From NCBI RefSeq assembly GCF_015475875.1, contig NZ_JADKYM010000002.1:124001-188000 (forward strand): a stretch of DNA of 64,000 nt. The letters run 5' to 3'. Both the position numbers and the translations under genes were made by a program. Numbering within the stretch: position 1 is the stretch's first letter; each line of letters begins with the position of its first letter. This stretch comes from Sphingopyxis solisilvae. GTDB lineage: Bacteria > Pseudomonadota > Alphaproteobacteria > Sphingomonadales > Sphingomonadaceae. This document shows, one piece after another, positions 43,525 to 52,387 of the stretch. Under the pieces are notes generated by a model. The model saw only the letters and a program-made list of their open reading frames with translations. It ran no database searches and was not told where the DNA came from.

Positions 43525-44659
43525 CCCGACGGCGGCCCTCGGCGTCGAAATGGTGTGACGGCGGAACATCGACCACGGGTGGCGCGGTTCCTTCCGCGAC
43601 CATGCGCTCAAGCTGGAAAACGAAGGCCAGCACCGTGGCAACGGCGACGAACAATTCCTCCGGGATCACACGTCCCGCGCGTGCGGTGAAATAGATCGCG
43701 CGGGTCAGCTGCGGATATTCGAGCAGCGGGACATTGGCGCCGCGGGCCAGTTCGCGGATCGACAGCGCGACGTCGCCGCGCCCGCGCGCGACCACCACCG
43801 GCGCCGCATCGACCCCCGGACGGTAGCGCAAGGCCACCGAAAAATGTGTCGGATTGGTCAGCACCACGGTGGCTTCGGAAACCGCCTTGCGCGCCGAACC
43901 GCTCAAGATCTCATGCGCGCGCTGGCGCTGCGCCTGTTTGAGTTCGGGGGCGCCGTCGGTCTGGCGCATTTCGTCCTTGATCTCTTGCTTGCTCATCATC
44001 AGCCGCTTGTTGCGCTGGAACCATTGGACGGGCACGTCGATCAGCGCGATCACGACCAGCCCCCCCGCCAGCATCAGCATCGCGTGGCCAATCGCCTGTC
44101 CGGCGAGGCCGACCGCGGCCAGCAGGTCGGCCTGTGCCATCGTCATGATCGCGGGCAGGCTGCGCGCCACCAGCCAGTAACCGATGGTGCCAAGCAGGAG
44201 CACTTTGGCGAGTGCCTTGCCGAGTTCGGTCGCGCCCTGCATCCCGAACATCCGCTTCAGCCCCGCCATCGGGTTCATGCGGCTGCCCTTGAACGCGAGC
44301 GCCTTGCCGCGCCAGCCGAACGAGCCAAGCAGGGCGGGACCGGTGATCGCGGCGCCCAGCGCCAGCGCGAACAGGCTGACGAGCGGCAGCAGGATTTCGG
44401 CGCCGTTGCGCATCAGCGCCTCGGCAGGCGCGAAGTCGGCGACGTCGGCCGCGGTCAGCGTCAATCCGCGGCGGACAAGGTCGCCCGCCGATTGCACAAA
44501 CCAGCCCCCCGCTGCGACGATCCAGCCTGCGGCGGCCAGCATCATCAGCGCCGTTGCCAGCTCGCGCGACATCAACACATCGCCTTCGCGCGTCGAATCG
44601 GCCAGCTTCTTGGCCGTCGGCTGTTCGGTTTTCTGGTCCTTCTCGGGCTGGCTGGCCAT
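43520..44659 (-). CDS. flhB: Flagellar biosynthesis protein FlhB (substrate specificity switch)
   Basis: A 379-aa export-gate protein. QTEKPTAKKLADSTREGDVL-like sequence near the N-terminus (EQPTAKKLADSTREGDVLMS) starts the family domain. Four membrane helices follow in residues about 30-215. The autocleavage site NPTH is present in VVLTNPTHFSVALRYRPGVD. The C-terminal part includes GVDAAPVVVARGRGDVALSI and PLLEYPQLTRAIYFTARAG. Cleavage between Asn and Pro allows the switch from hook to filament export. It follows fliR by 3 bp. Confidence 0.96.
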   Translation of the reverse strand: MASQPEKDQKTEQPTAKKLADSTREGDVLMSRELATALMMLAAAGWIVAAGGWFVQSAGDLVRRGLTLTAADVADFAPAEALMRNGAEILLPLVSLFALALGAAITGPALLGSFGWRGKALAFKGSRMNPMAGLKRMFGMQGATELGKALAKVLLLGTIGYWLVARSLPAIMTMAQADLLAAVGLAGQAIGHAMLMLAGGLVVIALIDVPVQWFQRNKRLMMSKQEIKDEMRQTDGAPELKQAQRQRAHEILSGSARKAVSEATVVLTNPTHFSVALRYRPGVDAAPVVVARGRGDVALSIRELARGANVPLLEYPQLTRAIYFTARAGRVIPEELFVAVATVLAFVFQLERMVAEGTAPPVVDVPPSHHFDAEGRRRA

Positions 44660-44662
44660 CGA

Positions 44663-45442
44663 TCAGGGTCTCGCGAACATTCGCGCGGCGTCGAGTGCGT
44701 CGGACAGGACGCGGACGATGGCCTCGGCCATGGCCGGGGTCGCGACCCCGAGCAGGACCAGACCGGCGAGCAGCGTTGCCGGGATGCCGACCGCGAACAG
44801 GTTCAGCGCCGGTGCGGAGCGGCCGATCACGCCCATGATGATCTGGACCAGGATCAGGATGAAGCCGACCGGCATCGCAATGGTCAAGGCCGCGGCGAAC
44901 ATCAGGCTGCCGAAACGCAGCACGCCGCCGATCGCGTCGAACGAAGGGAAAGCATTGCCGGGGGGCAGCGCCACATAGCTGTCGACGATGATTCCGATCA
45001 GCACCAGATGGCCGTCGGCAGCAAGGAATAGCGCCGTGGCCAGCATCGACAGAAACTGGCCGATCGCCGAGCTCGATGCGCCGCCCAGCGGATCGACCAT
45101 CGATGCAAAGCCCAGCCCCATGGCGTTGCTGATCGCTTCGCCGGCGAGCAGCGCCGCTGCCAGCCCCATCTGGAGCACAAAGCCGATACCGAGCCCGATC
45201 ACGACCTCGCCCATGACGAACAAAAGCCCCGGAACCGATACGATGCCTTCGGCGGGCAACGCCATTCCCGACGCCGCCACCGACGGGACGCCGACTGCGA
45301 GCGCGATCACCAACCGCAGCTGCATCGGGATATTTGCAGCGCCGAACACCGGCGCGGCGATGAACGCGGCGCCGGGGCGAACCATGCCCAGCATCCACAG
45401 CTGGAGCATCGCCTCGATATTCGGGATGTCGGCGGGGTCCAC
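44663..45442 (-). CDS. fliR: Flagellar biosynthesis protein FliR
   Basis: A 259-aa export-gate protein with six hydrophobic helices. Recognisable blocks are MVRPGAAFIAAPVFGAANIP, EVVIGLGIGFVLQMGLAAAL and GLGFASMVDP, together with LPPGNAFPSFDAIGGVLRFG. The start codon is GTG at 45442, seven bases after the fliQ stop. FliP, FliQ and FliR form the core export channel. Confidence 0.94.
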   Translation of the reverse strand: MDPADIPNIEAMLQLWMLGMVRPGAAFIAAPVFGAANIPMQLRLVIALAVGVPSVAASGMALPAEGIVSVPGLLFVMGEVVIGLGIGFVLQMGLAAALLAGEAISNAMGLGFASMVDPLGGASSSAIGQFLSMLATALFLAADGHLVLIGIIVDSYVALPPGNAFPSFDAIGGVLRFGSLMFAAALTIAMPVGFILILVQIIMGVIGRSAPALNLFAVGIPATLLAGLVLLGVATPAMAEAIVRVLSDALDAARMFARP

Positions 45443-45449
45443 GGCGAAT

Positions 45450-45719
45450 TTAGCGGACGAGGTTCGGGATCTGCGCGAAGATGTCGCGGGTGAAATCGGT
45501 GAGCAGCACCAGGATGCTGCCGCCGAAAATCGCGAGGCAGATGGCCGCGACGATCAGTTTCGGGACAAAGGTCAGCGTCTGTTCGTTGATCGACGTCGCC
45601 GCCTGGACCATGCCGAGCAGGACGCCGATGACAAGCACCGGCAACAGCAACGGCGCCGCTGCAAGGGCAAGTATCCACAGCGACTGCTGCGCCATGCCGA
45701 TAAAATAGTCGGTTTCCAT
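45450..45719 (-). CDS. fliQ: Flagellar biosynthesis protein FliQ
   Basis: An 89-aa protein with two membrane helices (SLWILALAAAPLLLPVLVIG and LIVAAICLAIFGGSILVLLT) and the loop LGMVQAATSINEQTLTFVPK, which is the FliQ signature. The length is standard. It lies 12 bp after fliP. Confidence 0.96.
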   Translation of the reverse strand: METDYFIGMAQQSLWILALAAAPLLLPVLVIGVLLGMVQAATSINEQTLTFVPKLIVAAICLAIFGGSILVLLTDFTRDIFAQIPNLVR

Positions 45720-45731
45720 CCTGCGCTGCCC

Positions 45732-46502
45732 CTAGGTGCCGAACGAAGCGGCGAGCGAGCCCATCGTCAGCGCCCAGCCGTCGACAAGCACGAACAGCAG
45801 CAGCTTGAACGGCATCGAGATGATCGTCGGCGACAACATCATCATGCCGAGCGACATCAGCGCCGAGGCGACGATCAGGTCGATGACGAGGAAGGGCAGG
45901 AAGATCAGGAAGCCGATCTGGAATGCGGTCTTGAGTTCGCTGGTGACAAAGGCGGGCAGCAGGATCGAAAAGGGCACATCCTTCGGACTGGCATAGTTTG
46001 GTGCCTTCGCGATCTTGGCGAACATCATCAGGTCGCTCTTGCGCGTCTGCGACATCATGAAGCCATGCAGCGCGGTGCCCGAACGCGACACCGCTTCGCC
46101 GATGTCGATCTGTTCCTGGCCATAGGGCTCGATCGCGACGCGGTTCACTTCGCTGATCACCGGCTGCATCACGAACAGCGACAGAAACAGGCTCAATCCG
46201 ACGAGCACCTGGTTTGGCGGGGTCTGTTGCAGGCCGAGCGCATGGCGCAGGATCGACAGCACGATGATGATGCGGGTGAAGCTGGTCATCATCAGCAGCA
46301 GCGACGGCAGCACCGTCAGCAGGCTCATCAGCACCAAGATTTGCAGCGACAGGCTGAGCGGACGGCCGTCGCCGCCGATGTCGTTCACCGCGCGGCTGAG
46401 CCCGTCGGCGGTCTGGGCAAAAGCGGCGGGGGAGGCGATCAGCAGCGCGAGGCCGCCGATCAGCGCCGCGGCGCGCAGCCCGGTCTTGCGATCAATCTGC
46501 AT
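45732..46502 (-). CDS. fliP: Flagellar biosynthesis protein FliP
   Basis: A 256-aa export-gate protein made with a signal peptide (residues 1-29, LLIASPAAFAQ). MTSFTRIIIVLSILRHALGL plus QQTPPNQVLVGLSLFLSLFV and VPFSILLPAFVTSELKTAFQ plus IGFLIFLPFLVIDLIVASAL are the conserved FliP segments. The start at 46502 places the ATG just before the signal peptide and overlaps fliO by 11 bp. Confidence 0.96.
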   Translation of the reverse strand: MQIDRKTGLRAAALIGGLALLIASPAAFAQTADGLSRAVNDIGGDGRPLSLSLQILVLMSLLTVLPSLLLMMTSFTRIIIVLSILRHALGLQQTPPNQVLVGLSLFLSLFVMQPVISEVNRVAIEPYGQEQIDIGEAVSRSGTALHGFMMSQTRKSDLMMFAKIAKAPNYASPKDVPFSILLPAFVTSELKTAFQIGFLIFLPFLVIDLIVASALMSLGMMMLSPTIISMPFKLLLFVLVDGWALTMGSLAASFGT

Positions 46503-46770
46503 GGAAGTCGCCCTGGCTGTCGTCGGCAATCCGGGTGATGCCGTTGCGTGAAACGGCAACCAGAATCCGCTGTCCGGCGAATTCGACCACCGCCAGCTTC
46601 GACCCCGGACCGAGCGGCAGCACATCGACCATTTCGACGGCGCGCGCCTTCGCCGCGCCGCCGACGAGCGGCACGCCCATCTGGACGCGCTTCCACAGCC
46701 ACAGGCTGCCCCATGCCATGCCGCCGACGAGCGGCAGCAGGAGAGCCAAGCGGAGGATATATTCCAGCAT
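46492..46770 (-). CDS. fliO: Flagellar protein FliO
   Basis: A 92-aa protein with one N-terminal membrane helix (ILRLALLLPLVGGMAWGSLW) and a short cytoplasmic domain (VEMVDVLPLGPGSKLAVVEF, then AGQRILVAVSRNGITRI), the usual FliO pattern. FliO assists FliP complex assembly. It overlaps fliP and abuts fliN. Confidence 0.85.
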   Translation of the reverse strand: MLEYILRLALLLPLVGGMAWGSLWLWKRVQMGVPLVGGAAKARAVEMVDVLPLGPGSKLAVVEFAGQRILVAVSRNGITRIADDSQGDFHAD

Positions 46771-47108
46771 CAGGCTCTCCGCTCGAAACCTTCGAGGCCG
46801 CGCGCGGGCGCGACGACTTCGGCAACCTGGATGCCGTAACGGCCATCGACGCTGACAATCTCGCCCTTCGCGATCAATGTGCCGTTCGCGTAGATGTCGA
46901 GCAGGTCGGTCGCGGCGCGGTCGAGTTCGATCACGCTGCCCTCGTCGATCGCGAGCAACTCCGCGAGCGTCATCGAGGTCGACCCGACCTCGACCGACAC
47001 GCGCAACGAGACTCCGGCGAGCAGGTCGAAATTGGGCGCCGCGGCGATATTCTTGTTGTCGCGGCGTTCGGCGCGCGGCGCCGTCGGTGCGTCACTCAGG
47101 TCAGTCAT
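46770..47108 (-). CDS. fliN: Flagellar motor switch protein FliN
   Basis: A 112-aa C-ring protein with a SpoA/FliN domain: FDLLAGVSLRVSVEVGSTSM, LAELLAIDEGSVIELDRAAT, LLDIYANGTLIAKGEIVSVD and GRYGIQVAEVV. All FliN hallmark positions are present. It overlaps fliM by eight bases. Confidence 0.95.
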   Translation of the reverse strand: MTDLSDAPTAPRAERRDNKNIAAAPNFDLLAGVSLRVSVEVGSTSMTLAELLAIDEGSVIELDRAATDLLDIYANGTLIAKGEIVSVDGRYGIQVAEVVAPARGLEGFERRA

Positions 47109-48033
47109 GGTTCGGTCCTTTTTCGATATGTTCGATCATGATGGCGGCGTTGCCATTGGCTTCGCCGATGCTGCCCAGCGCAAAGCTGCGTCCGGCAACG
47201 GTGACGGGTACGTGGCGCGGCATGCCGATGGGGATGATGTCGCCGACCTCGAGCGCCAGCAGTTTGACGAGGCTGATTTCGGGGCGTGCCAGCACCGAGC
47301 GCACGGGCAGGCGAACCTCGCGCAGCGTCTTGTGCAACGCGCTTGCCCAGGCCGGGTCGGCGGCGCCCGGAATTTCGGTCGCCGGTTCGGCGCCCGCGAT
47401 GCCGCGCAGCGCGGCGAGCGGATAGGCGCAGCTGATGGTTCGGCCCTCGAACGGGGCACCGCGCAGCACAAAGCGCTGGACGAACAATTCGTCGTCGGCG
47501 CGCACCGCGGCCAGCTTGGCGGCGTCGCACGTCACGCAATCGAGTTCGGGTTCGAGGCCGAGCTTGCCGCGCCAGGCGGCGGCGAGCTGAAGCCCCATGT
47601 CGCGACCGAGCCGCGCCGCGAACCGGTCTTCGGCGTCGGTCAGTTCCTCGCGCTCGCCCGCCGGGGCGCCTTTGCCGCCATAGAAAATGTCGACGAGCTG
47701 GAGCAACAGCGGGCGCGGCGCGGCGAGCAGCAGCGGCCCCTTGAGCGGCGGCGCATGATAGCGCCAGAAGATCGCGGGCGCCGACGCCGCGGCCCAGTCG
47801 GCAAAGCTGATCGTGGCGGTTTCGCCGCGTTCGACCTGCACCGTCGGGGCGCCCAGCGCGCGGATCAGATCGCGCAGGCTGCGCGCGAACTGCACCGCGA
47901 CGCTGTCCAGCGCCGGAAACGCATAGCTGCCCTCCGCCTTGCGCAGCAACAGCGACGCCCTGGCCTCGGCCGCCTCGGTGCTCGGGGCGGCCGGCGGCTT
48001 CATCGCTTTCACCGATTTTTCGCGCACGCTCAC
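47101..48033 (-). CDS. fliM: Flagellar motor switch protein FliM
   Basis: A 310-aa C-ring protein, start GTG at 48033 overlapping the fliL stop. The middle domain includes LVDIFYGGKGAPAGEREELT plus DAEDRFAARLGRDM. The C-terminal FliN-like domain includes RLPVRSVLARPEISLVKLLA and LEVGDIIPIGMPRHVPVTVA. The extreme N-terminal CheY-binding EN motif (LSQxEIDALL) seen in many FliM proteins is not evident. The family assignment rests on domain order and on neighbours. Confidence 0.9.
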   Translation of the reverse strand: MSVREKSVKAMKPPAAPSTEAAEARASLLLRKAEGSYAFPALDSVAVQFARSLRDLIRALGAPTVQVERGETATISFADWAAASAPAIFWRYHAPPLKGPLLLAAPRPLLLQLVDIFYGGKGAPAGEREELTDAEDRFAARLGRDMGLQLAAAWRGKLGLEPELDCVTCDAAKLAAVRADDELFVQRFVLRGAPFEGRTISCAYPLAALRGIAGAEPATEIPGAADPAWASALHKTLREVRLPVRSVLARPEISLVKLLALEVGDIIPIGMPRHVPVTVAGRSFALGSIGEANGNAAIMIEHIEKGPNHD

Positions 48034-48629
48034 TGGATCACCAGGCTCGTGAAATAGACATTGTCGATACCCCCAAATCCCTCTTTTTCGCGCAGGACAT
48101 CGTTGATCGCAGCGGTCAGTTGCCGCTGCAGTCGTTGTTTCCCTTGCGATGTCGAGAGCAGCGCCGGATCCTGTTCGGACAGCACCATAAGGACGACCGA
48201 CCGGATCGGCACCGCCTGCCGTTTGATATTATTGATAACCTTGCCGTCATAGAAGGTCGAAAGGCTGATACCCGCCTGCAGAAAGCCCGACCCGTCGGCC
48301 AGGTTCGTTGTAAAGGCGTCGGGGATCGCAAAGTAAGTGACTTCATATTTGCGCGGGTCGACCTTGAACTTGTCGTTGGGCACCGACACGGTACCGACCT
48401 TGGGCGCTGCGTCCTTCTCGTCGCCTTCGGCAGCCGGGGCATCCTTGCCGCGCACGACCAGCTTCGGATATTGATCTTCGGGCTTGGCTTCGTGCGCCGA
48501 CAGCGCGCCGAAATAGATGCCGGCTCCGGCGCCGGCGCCGACCAGCACCAGGGCGCCGATGCCGATGAACAGCAGCTTCTTGAGCTTGCCCTTCGGCTTG
48601 GCTTCGGTTTCGGTTTTATCCTTGGACAT
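48030..48629 (-). CDS. fliL: Flagellar basal body-associated protein FliL
   Basis: A 199-aa single-pass protein. A Lys-rich cytoplasmic start (ETEAKPKGKLKKLLFIG) is followed by one membrane helix (about residues 18-37) and a periplasmic domain ending QRQLTAAINDVLREKEGFGG plus IDNVYFTSLVIQ, typical of FliL. It surrounds or stabilises stators under load. It overlaps fliM by four bases. Confidence 0.92.
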   Translation of the reverse strand: MSKDKTETEAKPKGKLKKLLFIGIGALVLVGAGAGAGIYFGALSAHEAKPEDQYPKLVVRGKDAPAAEGDEKDAAPKVGTVSVPNDKFKVDPRKYEVTYFAIPDAFTTNLADGSGFLQAGISLSTFYDGKVINNIKRQAVPIRSVVLMVLSEQDPALLSTSQGKQRLQRQLTAAINDVLREKEGFGGIDNVYFTSLVIQ

Positions 48630-48646
48630 CGGTCATTCCCTCATGG

Positions 48647-50020
48647 TCAGGCAAAGCGGCCGCGGCGGTCGGCGGCCTCTTCGCGTTCGCGCGGCGCGGC
48701 GCGCTCGGTGGCGGTTTCGATCAGGTGGCTGGCGTCGGGCGCGGCGGTGGGCCCCTGACCCTGCGACTGGCCCTGCATCTGGCGGTTGCTGTCACCGGGG
48801 GTGCAGGTCACTTCGCTGCTGGTGACGCGAACGCCCTGCTGGCGCAGATCGTCGACCAGTCGGCCCTGCGCGGCGGTGACGATCGTCGCGGTGGCCTCAT
48901 GCTGGGTGTCGAGCTTCAGCGCCACGCCCTCGTCACCCATGCGCATCGCGACGTCGAGGCGGCCGAGGTGCCGCGGCATCAGGCGAAAGCTGATGTCCCC
49001 GCTGTCCGATTTGGTCGCCGCAATGTCGTGCGCCAACTGGTCGATCCACGCGCCATCGCTGGCGAGGTCAAGGATGCGTTCGGCAACGGTGACGGGAGCG
49101 GCAGCGTTGGACGATGCTGCGACGCCCGTGGTCGCCGGCTGCGCGAACTGGATCGTCATCGACGGTGCTGCGTCGGCGGGCTTGGCCGCGACGGCTTCGG
49201 CGCGCGCGGCAACCGGGCCAGGCAGCGGCGCGGGGCGCGGCTTGCTTGCCGCCGACGCCGCGATCGCCGTTTCCATTTCTGGCGCGGCGGGCCTTGCTTC
49301 GGCACTGCGCGCTTTCTCGCTGGTTGGCGCGGCGGTTGCGGCTTCGGCGGTCGGCGCCGTGTCGCCGGTGGGGAGCGAGGCGCTTTCGCCCGCCTTCGCG
49401 GGCTTGCCAACGACAGCGGCGACCACCGCCGCGGCGACAGGCGCAGTCGGGATGGCCAGCGCCGCTGCGGGCGCCGGGGTGGTCGTCGGTGCGGGCGTTT
49501 CGGGCGCCGCGACCGTTTCAGCGGGTTTGGCCGCCGTCGTAGCGTCCGCGGCTGCACCGTCGGGCCGGGCTTCGCTCTCGACCGCTTTGGGTGATTTCGT
49601 CTCGGGCTTGGCGAGGCTGCCGTTCAACGCGATCAGCAGTTTCGCCGCCGATGCGGCGGCGGTTTCTGGGTCCGGACGGGCATCGCGCGCACCATCGTCG
49701 GTGCTGGCAACCGGCGTTGCGACGGCGATATCCATCGCGTCTCCCTCGCCCGCGGCAGCCGCCGGGACGATCGCGGTGGCCGCGGCAACGGCAACCGGCG
49801 ATGTCGCCATCATGGGCGTTTCTGCTGCCGCTGGCTTAACCGGCTGCTCGGGCGCAGCTTCGATCGCAGCGGCATCGACCTTTGGAATCGCCGCCAGCAA
49901 TTGCTCGAAGCCATTTTCTACCTCGCTACCGGTCGGCGTCTGGCCGATCGTGCTCAGGAAGGCGGCGAACCCGGCGGGTGTCGAACCCTGGGGCTGGGGG
50001 AGGGAGGCGGCGCCCATCAT
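48647..50020 (-). CDS. fliK: Flagellar hook-length control protein FliK
   Basis: A 457-aa protein. A long Ala/Pro-rich unstructured region is followed by a C-terminal Flg_hook domain: SGDISFRLMPRHLGRLDVAM, RMGDEGVALKLDTQHEATAT and QGRLVDDLRQQGVRVTSSEV. The ruler-type N-terminal part varies strongly in length between species. Start ATG at 50020 overlaps the fliJ stop by four bases. It probably sets hook length and triggers the FlhB switch. Confidence 0.9.
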   Translation of the reverse strand: MMGAASLPQPQGSTPAGFAAFLSTIGQTPTGSEVENGFEQLLAAIPKVDAAAIEAAPEQPVKPAAAETPMMATSPVAVAAATAIVPAAAAGEGDAMDIAVATPVASTDDGARDARPDPETAAASAAKLLIALNGSLAKPETKSPKAVESEARPDGAAADATTAAKPAETVAAPETPAPTTTPAPAAALAIPTAPVAAAVVAAVVGKPAKAGESASLPTGDTAPTAEAATAAPTSEKARSAEARPAAPEMETAIAASAASKPRPAPLPGPVAARAEAVAAKPADAAPSMTIQFAQPATTGVAASSNAAAPVTVAERILDLASDGAWIDQLAHDIAATKSDSGDISFRLMPRHLGRLDVAMRMGDEGVALKLDTQHEATATIVTAAQGRLVDDLRQQGVRVTSSEVTCTPGDSNRQMQGQSQGQGPTAAPDASHLIETATERAAPREREEAADRRGRFA

Positions 50021-50463
50021 GCTGCGCCGCCTTCGATCAGGCGCAGCCGCATGCCGCCGCGCGTGCGGTGCGGACGGTTGGCGTCGCGGCGACGCTCGGC
50101 TTCGGCTTCGGCGGACTTGCGGCTGCGTTCGTACAGGCGGACGGCGGACTCTTCCTTTGCCATGGCGCTTTGCGCCAGCACCCCGGCCTGGTCGCGGCGC
50201 GCGCTGGCACCCGCGAGCGGCGCGGTCAGATTTTCCTGCGCGATGTCGAGCCGCATCGCGAGCTCGCCGATCGTGTTGAGCGCGCCGCCTGCGACCGCGC
50301 CCTTGGCCATTGCCAGGTCGACGCGCAGCGTTTCGAGCCGCTTGGCCAGTTCGACCAGGCTGGCGAGTTCGCCATTGGCGCGCGCCAGATTGGCCTCCGC
50401 CATCTGATGTTCGACGGTGCGCACGCGGATGATACGTTTGCGGCGTGCGGTGCGGGCGGTCAT
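50017..50463 (-). CDS. fliJ: Flagellar protein FliJ
   Basis: A 148-aa coiled-coil protein. RVRTVEHQMAEANLARANGE, LASLVELAKRLETLRVDLAM and ARRDQAGVLAQSAMAKEESA fit the FliJ long-helix pattern. FliJ links the FliI ATPase to FlhA. The family is poorly conserved, so the position immediately after fliI (ATGA overlap) carries much of the weight. Confidence 0.85.
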   Translation of the reverse strand: MTARTARRKRIIRVRTVEHQMAEANLARANGELASLVELAKRLETLRVDLAMAKGAVAGGALNTIGELAMRLDIAQENLTAPLAGASARRDQAGVLAQSAMAKEESAVRLYERSRKSAEAEAERRRDANRPHRTRGGMRLRLIEGGAA

Positions 50464-51791
50464 GCAGAATATCCTTCAATCAGGGTTTGGCGGGACATGT
50501 CGAAATCGACCCGGGCTTTCGCTGGCTGGGTCACGAACGCGAGCTGGTCGGCGTGGCGCGCGATGGCGGTGTCGAGCACCGGATCGCCGCCGGCGACATA
50601 GGCGCCCATCAGCATCAGATCGCGGTTCTCTTCATAGGCCGACCACAGCTGGCGAAAGCGCGCGGCGGCGGCGGCATGTTCGGGATCGACCGTGTCGACC
50701 ATCGTGCGCGACAAGGATCGCGCGACGTCGATCGCCGGATAGACGCCCTGTTCGGCGAGCTGGCGCGACAGGATGATATGGCCGTCGACGATCGCGCGCG
50801 CGCTGTCGACAACCGGGTCGTCGATGTCGCCGCCATCGGCAAGCACGGTATAGAGCGCGGTGATCGATCCGCCCGTTTCGCGGTCGATGCCGGCGCGTTC
50901 GCACAATGACGGGATCAGCGCGAACACCGACGGCGGATAGCCCTTCATCGTCGGCGGCTCGCCCAAAGTCAGCCCGATCTCGCGCTGCGCATGCGCAACG
51001 CGGGTCAGGCTGTCGATCAGCAGCAGCACTTTCTTGCCGTCGGCGCGAAACGCCTCGGCAATCGCGGTGGCGCGCATCGCGGCGCGCAGGCGCAGCAGCG
51101 GCGGGTGATCGGCGGGAACCGCGACGACAACCGCTTTCTTGCGGACGTCGGGGGGCAATTTGGTTTCGACGAAGTCGCTGACCTCGCGGCTGCGTTCGCC
51201 GATCAGCCCGACGACGATGACGTCGCATTCGGTCCCGGCGATCATCTGGCCCATCAGCACCGATTTTCCGACGCCCGATCCCGCGATGATCGCGACGCGC
51301 TGCCCTTCGCCGACGGTCAGCAGCGCGTTGATCGCGCGCACCCCCATGTTAAGCGGGCGGGTGACGCGGCCGCGGCGCAGCGGATTGACCTTGCGTCCGG
51401 CGAGCGGCCACTGGAATTGCGATTTGACCGGCGGGCGCCCGTCGAGCGGATGGCCCTGCGCGTCGATGATCCGGCCGAGCAGCGCCTTGCCGCACGCGAC
51501 CATGCTGCTGGCGCCATGCGGCTCCACGGGCGCGCCGGTGACCAGCGGCATATTGGTATCGAACGGCAGGACCAGGCTGCTCTGGCCGCGAAAGCCGACA
51601 ACCTCGCCATAGACATAGTCGTTGTTCGCCGACTTGATGCGGACATTGCTGCCCAGCGGCTGCGGAAAGCCCGACACTTCGAGCATGATGCCTTCATGCG
51701 ACACCAGCGTGCCGATGCGGCGCGGGCTGGCGTCGGTCAGGTCGATCGGGTCGAGCAGCTGTTGTGCGGAGAGGGCCAGGCGGCGCGTCAT
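50460..51791 (-). CDS. fliI: Flagellum-specific ATPase FliI
   Basis: A 443-aa F1-beta-like ATPase of the type III export apparatus. Walker A IIAGSGVGKSVLMGQM, RSREVSDFVETKLPPDVRKK, Walker B KKVLLLIDSLTRVAHAQREI and the family block GEPPTMKGYPPSVFALIPSL plus ERAGIDRETGGSITALYTVL identify it. Start ATG at 51791 lies on the fliH stop (four-base overlap). Confidence 0.97.
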   Translation of the reverse strand: MTRRLALSAQQLLDPIDLTDASPRRIGTLVSHEGIMLEVSGFPQPLGSNVRIKSANNDYVYGEVVGFRGQSSLVLPFDTNMPLVTGAPVEPHGASSMVACGKALLGRIIDAQGHPLDGRPPVKSQFQWPLAGRKVNPLRRGRVTRPLNMGVRAINALLTVGEGQRVAIIAGSGVGKSVLMGQMIAGTECDVIVVGLIGERSREVSDFVETKLPPDVRKKAVVVAVPADHPPLLRLRAAMRATAIAEAFRADGKKVLLLIDSLTRVAHAQREIGLTLGEPPTMKGYPPSVFALIPSLCERAGIDRETGGSITALYTVLADGGDIDDPVVDSARAIVDGHIILSRQLAEQGVYPAIDVARSLSRTMVDTVDPEHAAAAARFRQLWSAYEENRDLMLMGAYVAGGDPVLDTAIARHADQLAFVTQPAKARVDFDMSRQTLIEGYSA

Positions 51792-52387
51792 GCCGCCGTC
51801 CCTTCGCCCAGCGCGGCGCACAATTCGTCGAGATAGACGGCGCGACCATGCTCGATCCAGCCGGTCGAGGTTTCGATGCGGACGGTACCGCGCATCATCG
51901 CGCTGTCGCTTTCGATCGCCAGCGACAGCGGGCAATCGGTCAGCAGCGCGGCATCGTCGGGATGAACGCAAAGCGTGCGCGCCTTGTCGGCATCGGCGAC
52001 CAGCGCCGCGGCGGTTTCGGCCTGTGCCTGAAGCCAGGCGGCATCGATCGGGGCATCGGCGACGATCTGGCGCACCAGCCGTTCGACGGTGCGTGCGATC
52101 AGCTGCGCCAGTTCCTCGCTCGGTTCGTCCTGCAACGCTTCGGCACTGGCGAGCAGCGCGAGCAGCTGGTGGCGCTCGGCGACAAAGGCGGCCTCGGCGA
52201 CGCGTTGCCCCTCGGCGAGACCGCGGGCGAAAGGATCGTCGAGATCGGCGTCGGCGACGGGCCGTGTCGCCGTCGGCGGGGCAGCCGCATGGCCGCCCAG
52301 AGCCAGCGGACGAAAGCCGCCGCCGCGCGCCATCGCGTCGGCGAGCGAAACGGGGCTGAAGCTCGTTTCGGCGGCACGGTCAGACAT
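51788..52387 (-). CDS. fliH: Flagellar assembly protein FliH
   Basis: A 199-aa regulator of FliI. PFARGLAEGQRVAEAAFVAE (with the GxxxG-like helix usual for FliH), EELAQLIARTVERLVRQIVA and the C-terminal VRIETSTGWIEHGRAVYLDE match the FliH layout. The family is variable, but position between fliG and fliI supports it. Confidence 0.88.
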   Translation of the reverse strand: MSDRAAETSFSPVSLADAMARGGGFRPLALGGHAAAPPTATRPVADADLDDPFARGLAEGQRVAEAAFVAERHQLLALLASAEALQDEPSEELAQLIARTVERLVRQIVADAPIDAAWLQAQAETAAALVADADKARTLCVHPDDAALLTDCPLSLAIESDSAMMRGTVRIETSTGWIEHGRAVYLDELCAALGEGTAA